Position numbers and translations under genes: made by a program. Of a DNA stretch of 16,602 nucleotides, positions 1 through 7,120 are shown piece after piece; within the stretch, counting starts at the first letter, position 1, and each line of letters begins with the position of its first letter. Below the pieces are notes generated by a model, which worked only from the letters and a program-made list of their open reading frames with translations, did no database searches and was not told where the DNA came from. Origin of the DNA: Rodentolepis nana (taxonomy: Eukaryota > Platyhelminthes > Cestoda > Cyclophyllidea > Hymenolepididae); NCBI GenBank assembly GCA_900617975.1, contig UZAE01000936.1, forward strand, positions 1-16,602, in the 5' to 3' direction.

Positions 1-313
1 ATATTTATTTATATCAAATGGCAGGCGTCTTGATGGTTATCATTAGCAATTTCGTTGACTTCAGACTTCACAGAGGGGAAGGAACATCAAATTGAAAAAA
101 GTCGAGAGGGGGGAACAGAAGAGTGTTTCAAAGATGTAAGAGGCAAATATAAAGGTAGGAAAAAGGTGAGGTGAGTACTGTGGAAATAGTCGAATATGGC
201 ATAGAGTGAGGTGATGGTAGTTTGAAGTGAGAAGTCAACTGCCAGTTAATAGACTTTTTTGCCGTATGAGAATACGTTGCCCAGGGTGCACCACGTGGAG
301 GTACGTCTATCGC
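1..313 (-). mobile_element. S-family short retroposon, copy S1 (5' head at 313, tail cut by window edge)
   Basis: One of six copies in this window of a roughly 310-bp repeat. Read on the minus strand it has a 5' head (GATAGACGTACCTCC then CCACGTGG), a pyrimidine-rich body and a 3' tail ending GCCTGCCATTTG followed by an AT-rich stretch. It aligns along its whole length with the copy at 1171-1479. The GGGGTGTGC that starts better-preserved copies is lost here, since the match stops at the GCGATAG block at 313. The left TSD lies outside the window, so insertion limits cannot be proved. Membership is seen directly; retroposition is inferred from the sister copies with TSDs. Confidence 0.85.
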
Positions 314-1151
314 AAAGGATGACTTTACCAAATATGCATGAAAAGTACGGTTGAAGCGTACTTCGACTTATATGCCCCAATTTTAAATCGCATGACAAAA
401 TTTTATTAGATATTCATTTAATGATCATTTTCGCTTGTTATAGCTTGGTCTTTTAGACATTCCCAAATGCTTTGTTCTCTTTCTCGATTTGGCTCCGTTT
501 TTTCACATGGACTTTCTTGAAAGACTGCTATCCACCGTTAGACATTGGGAAATTAAGTAGTTGGCAAAGTGATTTTGTAGCCGGAGCAAGTCTGTCAAGG
601 CATAGTTCATGGCATCAATGTTCGGTAGTTCACATCCGTCCATTTGGGTAGTCAACAACCCTTGGTGATTTATTTAAACAAAAGAGGAGGCTGAATGCCA
701 TTTTCCCTTAGTATCTGTTCTAAGATATCTTTCCCACAACCTAATTGTTTCCTATACTCCTCCCAATAGCCACGCTTGTCTGGTTCCTTTGAATTTCTTA
801 GTAAAAATGCCAAGCGATAAAGCAAATTTAAAGCTAAGTGGAGTGGCGTAACCATTAATTCTTAGCTTCTGGAAAAATGGGAATAAAGGCTTCACATCTT
901 TGTGTGAAATACGGGATATTGTAACTTCTGGTCATTTTAAACGTTCGTTCATAAAACAAGCTAAATGGTTCTCCAAAACGTTTTTGAGTATTAATCAAGT
1001 GGATGAAACTTCTCAAGAACCTTGATGGCAAGAAGGATCGGGAGTTGAAGTGAAAGCCTTTTCCTTAGAAATTTTCAGATCTGAACCACTTTCAATAGAA
1101 ACAATGCTAGGAATAAATAAATATGATGCGGTAAATATATTAGCTTCAGAA
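314..1151. other. Unassigned spacer between two S copies, with possible coding remnants
   Basis: No recognised gene. On the minus strand a strong splice-acceptor-like site (pyrimidine tract ending TTCCAG at 869-870) precedes a small ATG-initiated ORF, 855 to 670, of 61 residues (includes the string RGYWEEYRKQLGCGKDILEQ). Just downstream in another frame is a second open stretch (about 645-510, includes DAMNYALTDLLRLQNHFANY). The frames do not join without a shift. It could be a decayed gene or chance; no family is recognised. Confidence 0.2.
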
Positions 1152-1170
1152 TATTTAAAAACATTTATTT
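1152..1170. repeat. Target-site duplication of S2, left copy
   Basis: TATTTAAAAACATTTATTT is repeated exactly at 1480-1498, bracketing S2. A 19-bp TSD is typical of target-primed reverse transcription by LINE machinery. Confidence 0.9.
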
Positions 1171-1479
1171 ATTTATATCAAATGGCAGGCTTTATGATAA
1201 TTATCATTAGCCCTTTAGTGGACTTCAGGCTTCACAGAGGGGAAGGAACAACAAAGTGAAAAAAAGTTGAGGGGAGGGGAACTGAAGAGTGTTTCAAAGA
1301 CGAAGGTTGAAAATTTAGAAAAAATGTGATGTAGTACTGTGGCATTGGTTGAATATGACATACAATGGGGTGGGGGTAGTTTGAAGTCAGAAGTCAATTG
1401 CCAGTTAATAGACTTTTTTGCCGTATGAGCATACGTTGCCCAGGGTGCACCACGTGGAGGTAAGCCTATTGCACACCCC
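1171..1479 (-). mobile_element. S-family short retroposon, complete copy S2
   Basis: A full-length 309-bp copy with exact 19-bp TSDs on both sides. Read on the minus strand it starts GGGGTGTGCAATAGGCTTACCTCC, runs through the CCACGTGG/GGTGCACC core, a pyrimidine-rich body with a long T run, and ends in GCCTGCCATTTGATATAAAT next to the TSD. Its tail matches the 3' end of the LINE at 13746-15627. Classical tRNA A and B boxes are not evident. This copy defines the element boundaries used for the others. Confidence 0.92.
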
Positions 1480-1498
1480 TATTTAAAAACATTTATTT
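1480..1498. repeat. Target-site duplication of S2, right copy
   Basis: Exact repeat of 1152-1170, lying directly after the GGGGTGTGC head end of S2. Confidence 0.9.
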
Positions 1499-2895
1499 GG
1501 CCAAAACGAAAGACAAATTCAGAAAATATACCATGAATTTCAGTTCAACAGCTCTTTTGTTTCAACAGGATGCTAAATGGCTGCATTTTATTCCTGACGC
1601 TGAGAAACTATCGTTATTTACCAACAGGTTTTCGCACTACTATTTTGGAAATTTTAGTTCAAATGATTCAGATGTGGATACAACATTGACGCCGAGGATA
1701 AAATTCGGCTACCCCATATTCAAAGACATTAAAATGGGCTATTAGACTAAGTTATTGTAATAAAGGAAATAAAATAACCTATTTTAAATGAATAGCGTTG
1801 GTAATAAAGGTATCAAACTTTAAATGAGAGTAGAAATTTTACGGCTTACCTATTGCTCTGCTTTCGAAATTACGAATGATTAATCACTCTATTTGCGGCC
1901 ACCTGCCAACAATAACTGCAGTTGATAAATGAAAATTGAACGCGTATAATTAGCCCCTCAATTACGTTTCGCTGACAACGATCAATAATGTCAGGTTGAT
2001 GTATGGCGGAAATATGATTAGGCATTGCTAATGTGAGTATGCACTCGTGTAGTATTTTATTACTGTTAGCAAGTTTGCTTAAAACGAATTAATACTAATA
2101 AAAAATATAACATGTCTTGGTTAATTAAATGTTTACCTTCTTGTCAAGTGATGTCTGAATGAAAATATAAAAAATTAATTACATATGATGATTTTGCTCA
2201 ATGATTAAAGTGGAATAAAAAATTTAACCAGTTATTCATTTTCCATTTTACTGGAAACGCAATGAAGAAATGAAAAGATTGACAAAAGGCATGGTGGTAT
2301 ACAAATACGATTTATCGCAATTGTGAATTAAATGGTTGGCTAGTTAGTACGATTTAAGTAGTGATTATTGCAATATTTTGCTTCGAACCTTTCTTATTGT
2401 GTTTATTCGTTTTTACTAACACATCAAAAAATCGTACTGTTTAGACATTCATATAGACATATTTTAATTCAAGTTTGAGTAAAACATTGGGGATTTAATA
2501 ATTACGAATATATATTGAAAAATGAATGAATTTGGACTTAGAAACAAAGAGAAAATACCTAAATAAAAGGAAAAATTGAACCACCTTTTGTTATAAGCGA
2601 AGTGGAATGAGTGAGCATCATCAGGCTATTTTTTCAATACTTCATGCATTATATTTCGAAGTTTAAATTTCAGAAGTACATGTATACTTGTGCTAATGCT
2701 GACGACGACAGAAAACACGTAAAATATATTATGCTAGAAAATAAAAGCCGATTCAAAAGTATGTCTCATTACGACCATTAGAGGTCATTTCTTCATTTCA
2801 GCCATTTCACAAAAGCACAAAGGATGTCTAACTATAGGAAACTTGAAGCTATCTTAAAAACTGATCTTATGATTACGACCTTCTCAGTTTAGATG
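1499..2895. other. AT-rich region with no recognisable feature
   Basis: Both strands were read. The open segment at 1499-1745 begins inside the TSD region, uses no ATG at its start and has no recognisable domain. Donor-like sites such as GTGAGT near 2031 follow segments stopped in all frames. Nothing is called. Confidence 0.6.
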
Positions 2896-2899
2896 ATCT
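2896..2899. repeat. 4-bp TSD of the solo LTR, left
   Basis: ATCT directly precedes the LTR 5' TGTGGG and is repeated at 3240-3243 after the terminal CTACA. Confidence 0.65.
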
Positions 2900-3239
2900 T
2901 GTGGGACACGTTATCGTTGTGTGCGTCATCGTAAGTCTGCATGTCTGCTCGCCAGGATTGGGAGGTGCGCCGTACAACTTTGTGTGCAGCGACCGTACAA
3001 ACAGTGACCAATCATCAACCTCTGTTTAACCTAATCCCCCATCCTGATCATGAGTGGCTCCCTGCGTGTACACTTGATCCGCAATACCCGTACTAAATAA
3101 ACGTGCTCCGTGCTACACGTCTGTTTCCTTTATAGCTGGGCTATAGCTTATCTGGTTCTGGGAGTCTAGCTAGATGTAGAGAATCTGCCATAGAGATTTC
3201 TGAGTCAGTCAGGCTTTACTAGCGTAGCAATCCGCTACA
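2900..3239 (+). mobile_element. Solo LTR of an LTR retrotransposon (340 bp)
   Basis: Begins TGTGGGACACG and ends CCGCTACA, giving the TG...CA ends of an LTR. It is flanked on both sides by ATCT, a 4-bp duplication of the kind made by retroviral-type integrases. It is visibly richer in G+C than its surroundings and carries an AATAAA at 3096-3101 in the position expected at the R/U5 side. Its last ~160 bp recurs inverted at 5245-5404, which shows it is a repeat. No primer-binding site, gag or pol follows, so it is a solo LTR left by recombination. The superfamily (Ty3/Gypsy or BEL-like) cannot be told from an LTR alone. An internal GTAAGT near 2931 is taken as chance. Confidence 0.72.
3096..3101 (+). 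terminator. LTR poly(A) signal AATAAA
   Basis: Canonical hexamer inside the LTR, about 140 bp before its 3' end. The inverted copy has AATAGA at the equivalent place. Confidence 0.5.
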
Positions 3240-3243
3240 ATCT
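3240..3243. repeat. 4-bp TSD of the solo LTR, right
   Basis: ATCT directly after the terminal CTACA, matching 2896-2899. Confidence 0.65.
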
Positions 3244-4162
3244 CATAGGAAATAAACGAATTTTTCGCCTCCCCAAGTTCTTTAATTTCGAAATTGAGGC
3301 AATAAGTACCAAGAAGTATTTGAAGGAAGGTTTACAAAATGTCTCCTAAAAAGTCAAACGTGTCATTTGTTAATTGAACAGTCAATACCTAACAAAGATC
3401 AAACTTCCTTACTTTAAAGGCATAAATCTCCTCTTTTAGGGAAACCTCGAAAGAAAGGTGAAATAGTAGTCAGCCAACTGTGTGTAGATTGTTCTCAGAC
3501 AAAAGGACTACTTATACGTTACCAAAGAAATTATTGTTCCTCATGAGCAATAGACCACAAGGCTGACAATGCTTAAATTTACTTTACTGCTAAATCAACT
3601 ATTCTCTTATGATTATTCATTTATAAAATTTTAACACATTTCTACTGGTGTAAGAGGACAGAACTGTCACTTTCAAATCAAATGTAAGGTATTTAGTGTA
3701 AGATTAGTAACGTTTAATGAATAGCGACAACCCCAGCAACTTTGATGATTCAGACGCCATTATGCAAACGGTGGACTAATTATATAATTTTAAAAATCGA
3801 TATTACACTTATAGAATGAGAAGTAGTTGATATATAGGTTAAACTCAATAAACTAATTAGGATAACAATTTAAAATCTGTCGCAAAATTGAATGATAATG
3901 AAGGACTCATAACAAAACAAGATTTTTCAATTAAAAATTGTCCATACTAGCGGTTGATAGTAATAAATCTTAAAATTGTTCCTCGTCATTAATTTCGCAC
4001 GGACATTCTAACGCTGGAAGCTTATCCAAGGTTATTTATAATGTGTTACTTTTGGTGGCAATTGCAGTTGAATCGTCTTACTGTATACAATAACTAATAT
4101 GAAAGACGATGACTGCGGCAATGACCTCACCAACCTCCTCATTAAAAGCTGGTTTTTTTCAG
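3244..4162. other. Unassigned AT-rich region
   Basis: No confident gene. A 29-nt splice-flanked segment at 3655-3683 (acceptor GTGTAAG, donor AAAT then GTAAGG) would join in phase to the candidate exon at 4163 (peptide GQNCHFQIK), but it is too short to call. Otherwise AT-rich sequence with stops in all frames. Confidence 0.4.
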
Positions 4163-4750
4163 TGATAGTTACTAGATTTGATAACCCAATTTCTATCGAC
4201 GCATTTGTATCACAATGGTGCGTCGTTTCCTTTTACCCAACAAGACGAACTTTAGTTCAATTTCCCTGAATGAAGACATTCTGAAAGCTCATCCTCAGGA
4301 ACTTTGAGGAGACATTCAAGTACTCTGATTTCCAATGCTCAAAGTTCTTCCATGCGCGCAGTTGATGCACTCTTTAATATGCGCTTGGACCATTTAACAG
4401 CCAAACAATTTTTTTGATTGATGTCAATATGATCTTTTCAAGCTTTTGGCTCTTGAACGAGACGAGTGTAGAGCAACATAGCTCTTAGCTCTCATTTCTA
4501 AAAAATAAAAATCTATTAATTTTATTTGTGCTAACGATGATAAAATCAATCGATAGCACAGTGGTGTATGTTAAAATCCGTTAATTTACGTATACTTGAA
4601 GGAAGCTTACATATATGGACATTTGGGGGGTATACTGTGTTGTTTAGTTACAATTCACCGTCTTCTAATCCATCCGGCATTTCACCTCTGGATAATGCTT
4701 GTTGCAACGTTTTCCACCAAATCTACTCTCTGTTCTGCAAGAAGAATTAT
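4163..4750 (+). CDS. Two tentative internal exons of the plus-strand gene (4163-4217, 4648-4750)
   Basis: The first segment follows a strong acceptor (CTGGTTTTTTTCAG) and ends at the donor GTGCGT. It is open in one frame only (IVTRFDNPISIDAFVSQ) and ends in phase 2. The second follows GTGTTGTTTAG, ends at GTAAAT and, read from phase 2, is open for 34 codons (YNSPSSNPSG...SLFCKKNY). A second frame is also open there. It ends in phase 0, which fits the exon at 5834. The implied introns are 430 and 1083 bp, the latter holding the inverted LTR fragment and S3. The donors are mediocre and no family is recognised, so these may be chance. If the 4648-4750 segment is not spliced, the frame stays open from 4568 to 4834. 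Confidence 0.28.
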
Positions 4751-5244
4751 GTAAATGGATTTGTTTTAGGGAATGAAGAGAATGAGGCAATAGAGGATTT
4801 ACAAGACAACAAGGAAAATAATCCCATTGTGTAGACAAGTTAAGCTGACACTTTCACCCTGGAAGAGGAAGTATAGGCTCTGAATAATGAAGACGTCAGG
4901 AACGAGACATGTCAGAAAAGCATCTATTGTCGAACTTTGAAATAGGTGTGGTTGAGAATGTGCCTAGATTTCACTGAAATTAGCAGAATAAAGAAGAACA
5001 TTTTCTCGTCACTACGAAAATGCCGTCTTGAAAATCATGGCATAATGGAAAATATGACATTGAAAATATATTCTTCGTTCAATTACAAAATGTAAAGAAA
5101 ACAATAAGCAAATAAAGTAATTAACTAATGCGTCAAATTGAGTTTAATGAAAACGATCTAACAGGCTTCTATGGTCAAAATGAAGGAAACAAAAATAAAA
5201 GTTCAACAAAACTTTTTATCTAGGAGTGATGGATTCAATTATCT

Positions 5245-5404
5245 TGTAGCGGATCGCTGCGCTAGTAAAGCCTGACTGACTCAGAAATCTCTATGGCAGA
5301 TTCTCAAACATCTAGCTAGACTCCCAGAACCAGCTAAGCTATAACCCAGCTATAAGGGAAACAGACGTGTAGCACGGAATACGTCTATTCAGTACGTATA
5401 TTGA
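5245..5404 (-). mobile_element. Truncated LTR copy, inverted relative to the solo LTR
   Basis: The reverse complement of this segment matches roughly the last 160 bp of the LTR at 2900-3239, with a few substitutions and small indels, through the terminal CCGCTACA. The match fades just past the AATAAA position, so the 5' half is missing. ATCT at 5241-5244 abuts the LTR terminus here too. It is a degraded fragment with no internal retroelement sequence nearby. Confidence 0.8.
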
Positions 5405-5606
5405 TAGCGAATTGTGATGTTGGCAAAGCGATTAGTTATTAGATAACTCTAGCATAATTCGCGTGAACATTAATAGCCAAATATTTCTGAGTAATATTCT
5501 ACAGCAGGATTTCTACTTGGTCATTGATGGAGTGACCCACAATCTCACTGATCTTCCAAGAATATTTGAGCAGAATCCCAGCCTATGTCATTGAAAATTG
5601 TTACCC

Positions 5607-5623
5607 GGGGGGAGGGGGAGGGG
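5607..5623 (+). other. G-rich tract (G6-A-G5-A-G4)
   Basis: Three long G runs separated by single A bases, followed by TGCGG. It may be an eroded version of the GGGGTGCG head of the adjacent old S copy. It is a possible quadruplex or slippage site, but only three clear G3+ runs are present. Confidence 0.45.
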
Positions 5624-5639
5624 TGCGGTGTGAATGCTC

Positions 5640-5815
5640 TTTTCTGATTCAATTTCATTTTCGCTACCCTTGTGTCCGTCTCTTTTACATCTATGAATCA
5701 CTCCTCTGCTAACCCTCTTGATTTTTTGTAACTACGGTGTTCCTCCACTTTACGAAGCCCGAAGTCAACTAAAGAGCTAATGAAATACCTATTCTAAAGA
5801 CTGCCATTTTGTATT
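5640..5815 (+). mobile_element. Old truncated S-family copy, S3
   Basis: Plus-strand body and tail of the S family: the block TTTTACATCTATGAATCACTC, then a pyrimidine-rich stretch, GAAGCCCGAAGTCAACTAAAG, GCTAATGA and the tail GACTGCCATTTTG. It resembles S6 more than S2 or S4 (shared CATCT.TGAATCACTC). The head is missing or eroded into the G-rich tract upstream, and no TSD is visible. Its divergence suggests an older insertion. It lies just upstream of the candidate exon at 5834. Confidence 0.75.
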
Positions 5816-5833
5816 AATATTGCATTTACTGAG

Positions 5834-6568
5834 GAAAAGAAAGTGGATTTTAAAAATAGGAGTAGGTGGTATCCCGTTCCGTTAATCCTCAATACAGGAG
5901 GCGTCTATTTCAGCTTTGAAGGTATCGGTTTCAAAGAGCAAAGGTTTCATAAGTCGCTGTTATTGAGGTCACCCTTCGCCTGATAGAAGTTGAAAGCCCA
6001 AACTCGAATTTACCAATTTCAAAAAGACTGGATTGTGTTGGCGATCCTACGTTATTTTTCATAGTGATGTGTTGCATTTTTGATCCTGAACTATGCTACC
6101 CAGCACGCCCTTGATGATTTGCATATTTTTGGGAAGCGTCATTTCTGTTTGGTTAAACTTTTCTGTCATTTAAGTGACATCAGAAATTTTAAAACACACC
6201 AAAGTATTAGGTATAATCTGCGAATCCCACATAAGTACCGGACAATTAGTGTCGGTAAGTACTTCCTTAATTAAAAATGAGCGACACAAAAAAACACACT
6301 TGTAATTGCATGCCATTTAATGAAACAACCTGTGGAAACTAGTTCGAATAAAAGTACACGCGGGAAAGGGAATCACAAAATTTTAACAATAATGAAAAGT
6401 TAATTTAGAGTCATCATGTTGATAAGTGTTTTTTTATCTTTATGGAGGGTTTACCGTTTTCTTCTATCCCAGATCCCATTGAACCAGGGGTTTGTTGAGG
6501 GGTTAGATAGGGCATTGAAAGTCCAGAATAAACTGTCGAAGAAGAACTCTAAAATTTATCAAAATTGA
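5834..6568 (+). CDS. 3' end of a putative spliced gene: exons 5834-5921, 6175-6254, 6473-6568
   Basis: Three open segments with GT-AG borders join without a frame break. Exon 5834-5921 (acceptor TTTACTGAG, donor GAAG/GTATCG) is 29 codons plus one base and includes RWYPVPLILNTGGVYFSFE. Exon 6175-6254 (acceptor CTTTTCTGTCATTTAAG with an upstream TTAAAC branch-like site, donor TCG/GTAAGT) reads TSEILKHTKVLGIICESH and on. Exon 6473-6568 (acceptor CTTCTATCCCAG) is open in one frame only (IPLNQGFVEGLDRALKVQNK) and ends in TGA. Introns are 253 and 218 bp. An AATAAA follows at 6990. No domain is recognised, and no signal peptide or membrane segment is seen in this C-terminal piece. An alternative frame through the middle exon would stop 8 codons into the last one. 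The first acceptor is the weakest part. Confidence 0.42.
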
Positions 6569-6962
6569 CTGATTTAAAGGTGAAACAATCATCAGTTAAG
6601 ACTCAGGCAAAGTTAATGGAGATATTCCTGCAGCCGATTCTTCTACTTTAACCGTAAGTCGGAGTGTACTATTAGAGGGTTGTTAGAACGCTTCTAAGAG
6701 AGATCGTAAGCACTTCGACTTTGAGCTTAATTCTGACGGAATCCTATCCATGTGCTTCCTAATCGGTACATTCAAAGAGTCGGTCAAGAATCAAGGATGA
6801 GCCCTTTTTTGGCCAATGGTTGCTAAAAGAAATACTTGAAAGCATGACATCAGATTGATGTCACCCCGCTGTTAGGAAGAGAAGGGAAGTCTGAAGTATT
6901 CCCACTTGAAATTTCAGCCTAGGTAAGAATTTTGAAGCTGAGGTGAAGGGGGTTTCTCCTAT

Positions 6963-6968
6963 TTTATT
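6963..6968 (-). terminator. Poly(A) signal for the minus-strand gene
   Basis: TTTATT on the plus strand is AATAAA on the minus strand, about 155 bp beyond the TGA at 7121. It forms one arm of the inverted repeat 6963-6995. Confidence 0.45.
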
Positions 6969-6989
6969 GATTCTCACCTCAATAGAATG

Positions 6990-6995
6990 AATAAA
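6990..6995 (+). terminator. Poly(A) signal for the plus-strand gene
   Basis: AATAAA about 420 bp beyond the TGA at 6566-6568. I see no other plus-strand AATAAA between that stop and this point. Confidence 0.42.
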
Positions 6996-7120
6996 CATTT
7001 AGAGAAATTTCCTTCCCTATAAGATGAGCTTTGAAGATCAGTGACTTAAAGATTTGCTTCAACCTATTCTCCTCTATGTTGTGAACACACGTTGATTTGT
7101 TTACCCACGTGGTCTAATTG

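Larger units (their letters stand above)
6963..6995. repeat. Inverted repeat carrying poly(A) hexamers on both strands
   Basis: Arms TTTATTGATTC (6963-6973) and GAATGAATAAA (6985-6995) pair at 10 of 11 positions around an 11-base loop. Each arm contains AATAAA on one strand, so one hairpin could supply the 3'-end signal to both convergent gene models. Confidence 0.55.

Noticed and set aside
1455..1479. U1 snRNA-derived head of the S family (ACTTACCT shared with the U1 5' end)
   Set aside because: The match is eight bases and nothing after it resembles U1.
4050..4140. Minus-strand exon (AFNEEVGEVIAAVIVFHISY then GTAAGA)
   Set aside because: The acceptor side is purine-rich (AAAAAAACCAG) and a second frame is equally open.
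3082..5404. A DNA transposon with ~160-bp terminal inverted repeats
   Set aside because: The homology at the left copy sits at the 3' end of a longer LTR-like unit with TG/CA ends and its own TSD, and the right copy is a truncated piece. The interior has no transposase.
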